The notes under the pieces are model-generated. The model did no database searches. It was not told the origin of the DNA and saw only the letters and a program-made list of their open reading frames with translations. This document shows positions 25,448 to 32,913 of a stretch of DNA of 64,000 bases, one piece after another. Source of the stretch: CAYUPI01 sp964446585 (lineage in GTDB: Bacteria; Verrucomicrobiota; Verrucomicrobiia; Limisphaerales; UBA8199); NCBI GenBank assembly GCA_964446585.1, contig CAYUPI010000033.1:1-64000 (forward strand), read 5' to 3'. A program made the translations under genes and the position numbers. Every line of letters begins with the position of its first letter. Position 1 is the stretch's first letter.

Positions 25448-26752
25448 TTAGTTTGCGGCCAGTTTGCGGGCCGCTTCGCCGGCTTTTGACGCAAGGAACG
25501 CACCCAATCCCGGTCCGTAATACGAGCGCTGGTCCACCTCGTAGCCACCGTGGGGGTATTCCTTCTCGTTGACGATGTAGCCGACGTAATCGTTCGCCAG
25601 CCCTATCGTCAGGGCGTTCTTGAAGCCTGCCGCGGCGACGTGCTTCTGCGTCTCCATGCCGACTTCGCATATCGGTTCGCCGGGCAACCCCGCCAGGGCC
25701 ACGTCGCCAATTCGCATCACCTGTATCTCCGCCTGTTTGGGCAGAGCCTCCTTGGCCGCAGGCTCGTAGGACTTGTAGGGACCGTTTTGGGCGCCGGGAC
25801 TGAATCCAATGGAAGGCAGGTCCGGCATAATCCGGACGATGCCGATGGGTTGGTCCGGTTCGGTCCCGATCCGCTGCGCCAGCGCCTGCGCGCGCTCCGC
25901 CACTCGCTTTCCATAATTCCTGACACGCTCAAACTGGTCGTCCCCCTGGGCGCCTTCGGGCGACTGATCGCCCTCCGCCCCGTTGCAGTAGAGCGCCACG
26001 CTGCCCGGGAACGCCGTCTCCAGTTCCTTTTGCATCGCACCGGGCCATTCAGCCGAGATCTGCATATTGGTCGCGCCCAGGAGCGTCGGATGCGTCGCAA
26101 AATGGACCATCAAAGCCCGGCACTTGCCATCGCTGCCGTCAACTCGCAGCACTGACAAGATGGGGTTGACGGCCGGCGTCTCACCCGCGGCTTTGCGCGC
26201 ATCATTGTCGTAATGCCAGCGGCGGTTATGCGTGAAGCCTTCCAGCCGTTCCGAGCCGAAACCGACTCGGGCCGGGGCCAGATTCTTGGCGGCGGCTCGC
26301 AATCCCTCCGCGATGGCGCTGCTCATGGCGTCAATCACCTCGGGCTCGCACGCTCCGAACTGCAACTGCCAGAATTTCTCGGGATAGATCGAAGGGCCGT
26401 CATGCGTGTGCGAGCCACAAAAGAACAATGTGTCCGCGGTGAGACCGAGCTCGGTTGTCTTCTCGAGGGCCTGCTTCTTGAGCAACGGTGAGACCGAGCG
26501 CAGGTCGCACGTGACCAGTGCCATCAATTTCTTGCCGTCGCGCAGCATCAGTACCTTCGCATGCAACGGGTCGTGCACGCCCGTCGCCGGCTGGTTTTTG
26601 CGCGCGCCGTAACCGGCCATCGGCACTTTGTGATTCTTGAGGTCCGGAGTGATGTCGCACGAGGCTGCGCCTGCATCGAGCGCTGAAGCCCGGAACGAAG
26701 CGAGCGAGCAAACGAAACAGAGAATGGCGATCAGAGAGCGGAAGCGATACAT
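25448..26752 (-). CDS. Ceramidase-like secreted protein (second copy)
   Basis: This 434-residue protein starts at the ATG at 26752 with a signal peptide (SLIAILCFVCSLASFRASA). The mature part has AASCDITPDLKNHKVPMAGYG, VHDPLHAKVLML, LFFCGSHTHDGPSIYPEKFW, VHFATHPTLLG, CNGAEGDQSPEG and GLPGEPICEVGMETQ, the neutral ceramidase-type metal and active-site strings. It is convergent with the gene cluster at 19994-24502, separated by the nuclease-like fragment. The true substrate may be a lipid amide or another acylated amine. Confidence 0.88.
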   Translation of the reverse strand: MYRFRSLIAILCFVCSLASFRASALDAGAASCDITPDLKNHKVPMAGYGARKNQPATGVHDPLHAKVLMLRDGKKLMALVTCDLRSVSPLLKKQALEKTTELGLTADTLFFCGSHTHDGPSIYPEKFWQLQFGACEPEVIDAMSSAIAEGLRAAAKNLAPARVGFGSERLEGFTHNRRWHYDNDARKAAGETPAVNPILSVLRVDGSDGKCRALMVHFATHPTLLGATNMQISAEWPGAMQKELETAFPGSVALYCNGAEGDQSPEGAQGDDQFERVRNYGKRVAERAQALAQRIGTEPDQPIGIVRIMPDLPSIGFSPGAQNGPYKSYEPAAKEALPKQAEIQVMRIGDVALAGLPGEPICEVGMETQKHVAAAGFKNALTIGLANDYVGYIVNEKEYPHGGYEVDQRSYYGPGLGAFLASKAGEAARKLAAN

Positions 26753-26858
26753 GGCGATAGTCCTTTCCAAATTGACTGCATATCACTGAGCTTTTAACGC
26801 TCTCGGCGCCCTGCGGCAAGTGGGAAGCGCGTGCGCAAATCCTCGCCCAAGAAATTCT

Positions 26859-26930
26859 AACCACGAATTAACACCAATCGATCCAGCGCGAAGAGGATCA
26901 ACCACGGATGGGACCAGATGAACACGGATT
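26859..26930 (+). repeat. Dispersed AACCACGRAT-type repeat
   Basis: AACCACGAATTAACAC at 26859-26874 and a related AACCACGGATGGGACCAGAT / GAACACGGATT stretch at 26900-26930 form a degenerate repeat with units of about 13-14 bases. The 450-bp gap between 26752 and 27203 otherwise holds only the promoter listed at 27122; I see no further gene. Confidence 0.45.
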
Positions 26931-27121
26931 TCTAATAGGAGGAGAGAAGATCAGAACGACAGTTGAATGTAGAGGGCCTGCGACACCACAGCCGTTCTCT
27001 GCCATTTTTAGAGATTGGTGTTCACGTGGTGACATTGGCTCGCCCTTGTAATTATTAGGTTCATTTTCCATTCGTGGTTCCGGAGCGTCTAGCCAAGGAT
27101 CCACATAGTTCGCAAAATGTT

Positions 27122-27150
27122 TCGACAGAGGTGCTAGCGTTTGGTATAAT
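27122..27150 (+). promoter_or_regulatory. Strong sigma-70-type promoter for the frameshifted prepilin gene
   Basis: TCGACA (27122-27127) and a perfect TATAAT (27145-27150) are spaced by exactly 17 bp. A small hairpin (gcccct ggc aggggc, 27173-27187) lies in the leader before the start codon at 27203. Confidence 0.7.
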
Positions 27151-27202
27151 CGGCGCCAGTCCTTTGGCTTTAGCCCCTGGCAGGGGCAACATGCCATGCC
27201 CT

Positions 27203-28065
27203 ATGAAAAAGGGATTCACCCTGATTGAATTGCTCGTCGTAGTCGCAGTGATCGCAATACTGGCCGCGCTTCTTCTGCCGGCGCTCAACAAGGCCAAGCT
27301 CAGGGCTTTCGGGGTTCACTGCATGAACAATAACCGGCAGCTTGCGTTGGGGTGGATCATGTACGCCCACGACAATAGTGACCGCATCGTTTACGCAAGC
27401 GACGATGGCAGCGGAGCGCAAATCCGAAAAACCAATACTCCTGGACCCAGCAACATCTAGATTTTACAACCAATCCACAAAACTGGGACATAAACGCAGA
27501 CATCACCCTTGGTCCATTATGGCCCTACTACAGAAACGCCAGCATCTACAAATGCTGCGCAGACCGTTCTTACGTTACGGTTAGCGGTGCACGGAAGCCC
27601 CGCGTGCGCAGCATCTCCATGAATCTCTATTTGGGCGGCTTCGCCGGCCAGATGTTGAACGTCTGGCTGGCAAATGGCTCACAATACAGCCAACAGCTCT
27701 TTCTTAAGCTCCATCAGGTTTCCTCACCCGGCGCCCCCGGCGCCGCCAAGACCTTTCTCTTCCTGGATGAGCGGGAGGATGTGATCAATTGGGGCAATTA
27801 CTACACTGAGATGCTTGGCTTCTCACCCCGCAATCCTGCCCAGTATGAGTTCGTGGTGGATCTGCCTGGCTTCTATCATCATCGCGCCTGCGGCTTCTCC
27901 TTTTGCGATGGCCACTCGGAGATTCATCGGTGGCGCGATGACCGCACGATGCCCCAGCAGCAATACCAGGTTTATCTGATACAACGCTATGTGACGCCGA
28001 AGGATCAGGATGTCGCCTGGCTCCAGGATCACGCGACGCGGCCCGAGGGCTGGACCGGGGATTAG
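27203..28065 (+). pseudogene. Frameshifted prepilin-type protein
   Basis: Codons from 27203 give MKKGFTLIELLVVVAVIAIL, then NNNRQLALGWIMYAHDNSDR, reaching SGAQ at 27421. Reading then shifts: the continuing family sequence (NPKNQYSWTQQHLDFTTNPQ, then NWDINADITLGPLWPYYRNA and ARKPRVRSISMNLYLGGFAG) is in the frame starting at 27421 and runs to the stop at 28065. It includes the C-terminal GFSFCDGHSEIHRWRD motif. Loss of a single A in the A-rich run at 27420-27422 explains the break. The 27604-28065 ORF is therefore its C-terminal part, not a separate gene. Both halves look well preserved, so the lesion is recent or a sequencing error. Confidence 0.85.
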
Positions 28066-28110
28066 CCTCCACGCGATGCAGCGGGCTGGGAAGAGTGAGC
28101 ATGGCAGCGC

Positions 28111-28218
28111 CGGACCGCGGCTGTCTCAGCCGCAGCGGATGGAGTCGGAAGACGACGCCTGGCTCAATACAGGCTGGGTTGCGCATGTTGGTGCAGCGGC
28201 TGAGACAGCCGCGCTCCG
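28111..28218. repeat. Long inverted repeat upstream of the small basic protein gene
   Basis: Arms of 26 bases at 28111-28136 and 28193-28218 (core gcggctgtctcagccgc / its complement) match at 24 positions around a 56-base spacer. A degenerate half copy occurs at 42324-42347, so this is a dispersed family. Confidence 0.7.
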
Positions 28219-28327
28219 GGCGACAAGTTGAAATTAACCGTTGGCAATTCGCCTATGCCGTGTTACATACAGCGCCCGCTTTGTTTCGGGAGCGGCACAC
28301 AAGCAAACCAAAACTGTAATTTGATTT

Positions 28328-28483
28328 ATGTCACAGCATCGCAGTCTGCGCGCGGCGGCCACCCTGGGCGGCAAACGAAATGTCCTCAAGCGCTTCGAGA
28401 GAGTCGAACTGCTCAAGAAACGTGGCCAGTGGAAGGACGGCGACCGGATTACCGGTTTGCGCAAGACCAAAGGGGAAGCGTGA
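28328..28483 (+). CDS. Small basic protein (TIGR04137-type)
   Basis: The 51-residue ORF begins MSQHRSLRAAATLGGKRNVL, continues KRFERVELLKKRGQWKDGDR and ends ITGLRKTKGEA. It matches the 'small basic protein' family seen in Verrucomicrobia and related phyla: the MSQHRSL start, a K-R-N-V-L-K-R-F-E-R core and an RGQW-GDR end. It is strongly basic, suggesting RNA, DNA or ribosome binding, but no function is established to my knowledge. It sits directly before an rRNA pseudouridine synthase gene, which fits a ribosome link. Downstream the gap is a continuous heptamer array. Confidence 0.85.
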   Translation: MSQHRSLRAAATLGGKRNVLKRFERVELLKKRGQWKDGDRITGLRKTKGEA

Positions 28484-28485
28484 AC

Positions 28486-28597
28486 TGAGGGACGAGGGAC
28501 GATGGGCGAGGGCAGAGGGACGAGGGCCGAGGTGAGAGGTGACAGGGCCGAGGGGCGAAGGTCGAGGGACGAGGTGAGAGGGACGAAGTGCGAAGTT
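28486..28597 (+). repeat. Sixteen-unit heptamer tandem repeat (CGAGGGA family)
   Basis: Sixteen consecutive in-phase 7-base units (tgaggga, cgaggga, cgatggg, cgagggc, agaggga, cgagggc, cgaggtg, and so on to cgaagtt) fill the whole gap between the small basic protein stop (28483) and the pseudouridine synthase ATG (28600). Length is conserved at every unit while the sequence varies. The purine-rich GAGGGA units also supply the only ribosome-binding-like sequence for the next gene. Confidence 0.9.
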
Positions 28598-28599
28598 CG

Positions 28600-29304
28600 A
28601 TGGTTCGTCTGCAAAAATTTCTGGCCGAGGCCGGAGTCGCATCACGCCGGGCGAGCGAGCAGATTATTCGGAACGGCCGGGTGGAGGTGAACGGGCAAAC
28701 CGTGGTCGAGTTGGGGGTCAAAGTGGACCCGCGGCGCGATGAAGTGACCGTTGATGGCAAGCCGGTTCGGGTCCGGCGCAAGATTTATGTGGCGCTCAAC
28801 AAGCCGCCGCGGCTCGTGTGCTCGCGCCAGGACGAATTGGGTCGCCCAACAATTTACGATCTGTTGCCGAGTGAATGGCGGCAGCTGCATTCGGTCGGAC
28901 GCCTGGACTATAACAGCGAGGGCCTGATTTTTCTGACCAACGACGGCGAGTTAAGCTTGCGCCTGACGCATCCAAGGTATGGAATCCACAAGAAGTATCT
29001 CGCCACGGTGGAAGGCAGTGTTGACGGAGAGATGCTGCGCCGGTTCATCCAGGGCGTTTGGTTTCAGGGCGAGCAGTTCAAGGCCGAGAAAGCGCGGCTC
29101 GTGGCCGGCAGTCATTCGCAAACAGTCGTGGAATTGGAATTGGCCGAGGGCAAACATCACGAGGTGCGGCGGCTGTTTGAATCGCAGGCGCGCACGGTCA
29201 GGCGGCTGCAGCGCATCCAGATTGGCAGGATCAAGCTGGGCGAGCTTCGCCCGGGCAGATGGCGGACATTGACAGAACCCGAGATTAAATCTCTACTGGA
29301 CTGA
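28600..29304 (+). CDS. RluB/RsuA-family rRNA pseudouridine synthase
   Basis: The 234-residue protein has an N-terminal S4 RNA-binding domain (VRLQKFLAEAGVASRRASEQ, then GRVEVNGQTV). The catalytic motif of the RsuA/RluB/RluE/RluF group is GRLDYNSEGLIFLTNDGEL with the active Asp, followed by KKYLATVEG and KHHEVRRLFE. The length and S4 domain favour an RluB-like large-subunit enzyme, but RsuA cannot be excluded. The start at 28600 begins exactly where the heptamer array ends. Confidence 0.92.
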   Translation: MVRLQKFLAEAGVASRRASEQIIRNGRVEVNGQTVVELGVKVDPRRDEVTVDGKPVRVRRKIYVALNKPPRLVCSRQDELGRPTIYDLLPSEWRQLHSVGRLDYNSEGLIFLTNDGELSLRLTHPRYGIHKKYLATVEGSVDGEMLRRFIQGVWFQGEQFKAEKARLVAGSHSQTVVELELAEGKHHEVRRLFESQARTVRRLQRIQIGRIKLGELRPGRWRTLTEPEIKSLLD

Positions 29305-29307
29305 CTT

Positions 29308-30420
29308 ATGAAAAAGAATTTTCCGATGGTGCTCTTTGCAATTTTGCTTTCCACCGGCTTGCTGGCCCAGCAAGCGACGAATCCCGCTCAGCCGGCGGCG
29401 GTTCAAACTCCTGCGGCCGCGTCGGCCCTGACCAATGCCGCGCCTTCCGCGGCCGCTAATACCAATGCGCCCACCGCCAAACCGGCGCAGAAGAAATCCA
29501 AGAAGAAAAAATCAGCCTCACCGGCCGCCACGGCGAAGCGCGACGCGGGCGCGGAGTTGAAAACCGTGCCGCTGGTCGCAGGGCCGGCGGTGGTCATCGC
29601 CAGCAATGTCAACGTGCGCGGCCTGGCCGGACTCAAGGGAGAAGTCCTCGGCCGCGTGACCAAGGGCCAGCCCGTGACCGTGCTGAGCGAAGTCACTCTC
29701 AGGAAATCGGGCCCCGAGGAGCCGTCGGCGTGGGCAAAGATTCTGCTGCCGACCAACATCCATGTTTGGGTCAACTCTTCGCTCGTTGATGACACGACTA
29801 AAACTGTGACGGCGCGGAAGCTGAATGTGCGAGGCGGTCCCGGTGAAAACTTCAGCGTGTTGGGCCTGCTCAAAAAGGGCGATGTCGTTAAAGAACTCAA
29901 CACGAAGGGCGAGTGGACGGAGATCGAGGCGCCGGCGGATGCGTTCGCGTTCGTCGCTGCACAGTATCTGAAACAGGAGCCTGCAGCCGCTCCTTCTCCT
30001 GCGCCAACTGAACCGGCGCCCGCGCCCGCTACTGTCACGGAGGCCCCGCCAGTGGCCGCGGCTCCAACGGAAGCGCCGACGGCACCCGCGCCGGCCCCGG
30101 CCGAAGTCCCCGCTGCCACCAATGCGCCACCCGCGACGGCACCGGCTCCAGCGGCAGCCGTGGAAGAGCCGCCGCCCAAACGCGTCGTGCAACGGGAGGG
30201 AATCGTACGCGGCACGGCCAGCATCCAAGCGCCAACGCCGTTCGAGCTCGTCAGCCCCGACAACCGCAGGGCCATCGATTATCTTTACACGACGGCGCAC
30301 GATCTGGATCTGCGCCGCTACAAGGGATTGCGGATTATCGTCACCGGCGAAGAAGCGCTGGACGAGCGCTGGCCAAACACTCCGGTTATTACGATTCAGC
30401 GGATTCAGGTGCTGGAGTAA
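29308..30420 (+). CDS. Secreted protein with two bacterial SH3 domains
   Basis: This 370-residue protein has a signal peptide (FPMVLFAILLSTGLLA), an Ala/Pro/Lys-rich linker, and two SH3_3-type domains. The first is ASNVNVRGLAGLKGEVLGRV near 98; the second is ARKLNVRGGPGENFSVLGLL near 172, with a GEWTEIEAP loop. A long Pro-Ala-Thr linker (about 225-295) and a C-terminal domain (YLYTTAHDLDLRRYKGLRIIVTGEE) that also looks SH3-like follow. A peptidoglycan-binding or wall-sensing role is inferred from the family. It starts 4 bp after the pseudouridine synthase stop and its own stop overlaps folD (TAATG). Confidence 0.82.
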   Translation: MKKNFPMVLFAILLSTGLLAQQATNPAQPAAVQTPAAASALTNAAPSAAANTNAPTAKPAQKKSKKKKSASPAATAKRDAGAELKTVPLVAGPAVVIASNVNVRGLAGLKGEVLGRVTKGQPVTVLSEVTLRKSGPEEPSAWAKILLPTNIHVWVNSSLVDDTTKTVTARKLNVRGGPGENFSVLGLLKKGDVVKELNTKGEWTEIEAPADAFAFVAAQYLKQEPAAAPSPAPTEPAPAPATVTEAPPVAAAPTEAPTAPAPAPAEVPAATNAPPATAPAPAAAVEEPPPKRVVQREGIVRGTASIQAPTPFELVSPDNRRAIDYLYTTAHDLDLRRYKGLRIIVTGEEALDERWPNTPVITIQRIQVLE

Positions 30421-31316
30421 TGGCGCCGGCCCAGCTCATTGACGGCCGCGCCATCGCGAGGCAACTACTCGAGGAATTGTCCGGACGTATCGCCGGGTTG
30501 AAAGCGCGCGGCATACAACCTGGTCTGGCCTTCGTTCGCGTCGGTGAGGACCCGGCCTCGAAGGTTTACGTTGGCCGGAAGGAAAAAGTGTGCGCCGAGC
30601 TGGGAATCTTTTCCGAGACGCAGGTCTTCCCGGAAACGATCACGGAAAGCGAATTGCTGGCGGTACTGGCGCGTTTGAATGCCGACTATCGATTGCACGG
30701 CATCCTGGTCCAGTCGCCGCTGCCCTCTCATATCCGCCAGGCAGTCGTCTATTCGAGCGTGCAGCCGGAAAAAGACGTGGACGGCTTCCATCCGATTAAT
30801 GTCGGTAAACTGATGCTCGGAGATCCTAGTGGTTTTTTGCCCTGCACGCCCGCGGGTATTCGCGAGCTGTTGATCCGCTCGCAAATCAAAACCTACGGCG
30901 TGGAAGTGGTCATGCTGGGCCGCGGCAACATTGTCGGCAAGCCCATGGCGGCAATGCTGTGCCAGAAAGACAAACACGCCAACGCCACGGTCACGATTTG
31001 CCACTCGGCCACGCGTGACATCCGCGCCCACTGCCGGCGCGCCGGCATCCTGATCGCGGCGATGGGCGTGCCCGAATTCGTCAAGGCCGACATGGTTAAA
31101 CCAGGCGCGGTCGTCGTAGATGTAGGCGTCAATCGAGTCCATGATGCGAATTCCAAGACCGGTTCGCGCCTCGTGGGCGACGTTGATTTCGCGGCCGTGC
31201 AGGCCATCGCCGGCAAGATCACCCCAAACCCGGGCGGGGTCGGTCCGATGACCATCGCCATGCTGATGCAAAACACCGTGCGCGCCGCAGAAATGAGCGT
31301 GATGCGACGGACGTGA
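30420..31316 (+). CDS. folD: Bifunctional methylenetetrahydrofolate dehydrogenase/methenyl-THF cyclohydrolase (FolD)
   Basis: FolD interconverts 5,10-methylene-, methenyl- and 10-formyl-tetrahydrofolate with NADP. The 298-residue protein has SKVYVGRKEKVCAELGI with the catalytic lysine near residue 57, ILVQSPLP, the EKDVDGFHPINVG signature near 120, the Rossmann motif GRGNIVGKPMA and the C-terminal PGGVGPMTIAMLMQNT. All are family diagnostic. Its ATG overlaps the stop of the preceding gene by one base. The stop codon lies inside the first heptamer unit of the downstream array. Confidence 0.97.
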   Translation: MAPAQLIDGRAIARQLLEELSGRIAGLKARGIQPGLAFVRVGEDPASKVYVGRKEKVCAELGIFSETQVFPETITESELLAVLARLNADYRLHGILVQSPLPSHIRQAVVYSSVQPEKDVDGFHPINVGKLMLGDPSGFLPCTPAGIRELLIRSQIKTYGVEVVMLGRGNIVGKPMAAMLCQKDKHANATVTICHSATRDIRAHCRRAGILIAAMGVPEFVKADMVKPGAVVVDVGVNRVHDANSKTGSRLVGDVDFAAVQAIAGKITPNPGGVGPMTIAMLMQNTVRAAEMSVMRRT

Positions 31317-31354
31317 AACGTGATGCGTGATGTGTGAAACGTAAATCGTGCAAA
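31313..31354 (+). repeat. Heptamer tandem repeat GTGAAAC family, starting on the folD stop codon
   Basis: Six in-phase units read gtgaaac, gtgatgc, gtgatgt, gtgaaac, gtaaatc, gtgcaaa. The first includes the TGA stop of folD. Confidence 0.75.
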
Positions 31355-31388
31355 TAAATTTATGACGAACACGCTTCCCACCCATTAC

Positions 31389-31444
31389 GTTTCACGTTTC
31401 ACGTTTCACGCTTTGCTCGACCCTCGACCCTCGACCCTCGTCAC
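31389..31444 (+). repeat. Composite heptamer array: GTTTCAC units running into TCGACCC units
   Basis: Eight in-phase units: gtttcac three times, gctttgc, tcgaccc three times, tcgtcac. The phase is kept when the unit changes. GTTTCAC is the reverse complement of the GTGAAAC units at 31313, so the two arrays can fold on each other. The array ends 9 bases before the next ATG. Confidence 0.85.
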
Positions 31445-31453
31445 TCCGTAAGC

Positions 31454-31897
31454 ATGCAACCCACTCGCATTCTGCCCGACCTGCAATGTTCGCTCTTGTG
31501 CGAAGAAATTCGCCAGGAAGTGACCGGGAACTTTTTTCTGGTTGGCGTCATCAATTTTATCCGCGTGCCGCAAGTGCCCGTGGTAGCGCTGAAATTGAGC
31601 GTGTTTAACCGCTGGACCGCGGGCGTTGGCCAGTTCACCGAGACGGTGCGTCTCGTCGCGCCGGACCAGACGACGGTGTTGCGCAAAGGCGAGGTGAAAT
31701 TCGCTTTGCAGGACGCCGCGCTACACGCGACCAATGTCACCGTTTTTGGCCAGGTAGAATTCAAATTGGCGGGAACTTATTATGTCGAAGTGTCTGTGGA
31801 TGATGTGATGAAGCTCCGGTATCCGGTGCCGGTAGTCGTCGCCCCGCCGCCCGGCGCTCCGCCGGCATCGCAAGCCCCGCCCGCGCCGAGCGCGTGA
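31454..31897 (+). CDS. Conserved protein of unknown function (DUF6941-like)
   Basis: The 147-residue protein has no signal peptide and looks all-beta. CSLLCEEIRQEVTGNFFLVGVINFI is followed by alternating hydrophobic strands (VVALKLSVFNRW, TVFGQVEFKLAGTYYVEVSVDD) and a Pro/Ala-rich tail. The pattern resembles the DUF6941 family, small cytoplasmic beta proteins of unknown role. The start codon lies just after a heptamer array. The family name is my best guess. Confidence 0.7.
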   Translation: MQPTRILPDLQCSLLCEEIRQEVTGNFFLVGVINFIRVPQVPVVALKLSVFNRWTAGVGQFTETVRLVAPDQTTVLRKGEVKFALQDAALHATNVTVFGQVEFKLAGTYYVEVSVDDVMKLRYPVPVVVAPPPGAPPASQAPPAPSA

Positions 31898-32005
31898 GCA
31901 GCCCGGACCATCCCCCTCGCTACGGTTGCGCTCGGGATCAGGATAGTAATCTCTTGGTTGGTCTCAGGAACAAAGCCGGTTTAGGCTCAGGCTTTGGATT
32001 GTGAA

Positions 32006-32881
32006 ATGGATGCGCCGGCCAAGCAATCGCAAGCCGCCTGGCAGCCGCTCACGCCGCGAGGTGTGGCCGCGTTCGCGCACGGGTCGTGGCGGCGACTGCT
32101 GGTGGTGCAGTCGGTGTTTGCGGTGTTAGCGGCAGTAACAACCGTTTGGTCATTGCGCCACGGCTGGGTTCCGGTCATCGAACAAGGGATTAGCCAGTTG
32201 CCGTTGGAAGGGGAGATACGCTCCAGCAAGCTTGATTGGCGGGGCGACTCGCCGGCTCGGCTGGCTGAGAACCCGTTGCTGGCGTTCTCAGTGGATTTAG
32301 CTCATTCCCGACAAGCGCTATCTCCAGCGCACATCCAGGTGGAGTTCGGCAGGAATGAAGTTCGAATTTATTCTTTGTTCGGATTTCTACAGTGGAAGTA
32401 TCCGGCGGGATGGCGGATCGCCTTCAACCAGGTCGAATTGAAACCGTGGTGGGGCGCCTGGGGCCCGGAGTTCCTGGCCTGCGCGGCAGTCTCCGTTTTG
32501 GTCGCGCTGATGTTGATTTGGGCGGTTTTGGCGACGCTTTATTCACTGCCCGTATGGTTGATCGGATTTTTCGCCAATCGAGATCTGAACCTCAGCGGAA
32601 GCTGGCGCCTGGCAGGCGCGGCGTTAATGCCCGGAGCTTTGTTTGTCACGACGTCGGTTTTTTTCTACAGCCTTGGATTGCTCGACCTGGTCAAATTCGC
32701 GGCGGCGGCCGGAACGCACCTGGCGATCGGCTGGGTGTACCTGGCAGTCAGTCCTTTTAGACTGCCGCGGTTACCGGGAAACTCAGGGGGAAGGCGAAAC
32801 CCGTTCTTGCGCGAGGAACGCCGGCCGGCGCCGCCAACCGCTGAGCCGCCCCGGTCTGGCGCCGGGGAAGAGGGGTCTTGA
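32006..32881 (+). CDS. Membrane protein of unknown function
   Basis: This 291-residue protein has one N-terminal span (LLVVQSVFAVLAAVTTVWSL), a periplasmic stretch of about 110 residues, and then three or four C-terminal spans (FLACAAVSVLVALMLIWAVLATLYSL, GALFVTTSVFFYSLGLLDLV, GTHLAIGWVYLAV). It ends in a charged Pro/Arg-rich tail. I do not recognise the family; its length and topology resemble DUF1189-like envelope proteins, but I cannot support that. It slightly overlaps the region upstream of the LysM/TPR lipoprotein gene and is probably co-transcribed with it. Confidence 0.7.
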   Translation: MDAPAKQSQAAWQPLTPRGVAAFAHGSWRRLLVVQSVFAVLAAVTTVWSLRHGWVPVIEQGISQLPLEGEIRSSKLDWRGDSPARLAENPLLAFSVDLAHSRQALSPAHIQVEFGRNEVRIYSLFGFLQWKYPAGWRIAFNQVELKPWWGAWGPEFLACAAVSVLVALMLIWAVLATLYSLPVWLIGFFANRDLNLSGSWRLAGAALMPGALFVTTSVFFYSLGLLDLVKFAAAAGTHLAIGWVYLAVSPFRLPRLPGNSGGRRNPFLREERRPAPPTAEPPRSGAGEEGS

Positions 32882-32913
32882 ACAGTGTTGGCCGTTACCG
32901 TAGGATGCGGACT

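Noticed and set aside
27604..28065. Independent 153-residue protein
   Set aside because: It is the C-terminal part of the prepilin gene starting at 27203, separated by a one-base frameshift.
28486..28597. Possible CRISPR array
   Set aside because: Units are contiguous 7-mers without spacers, and no cas gene is present.
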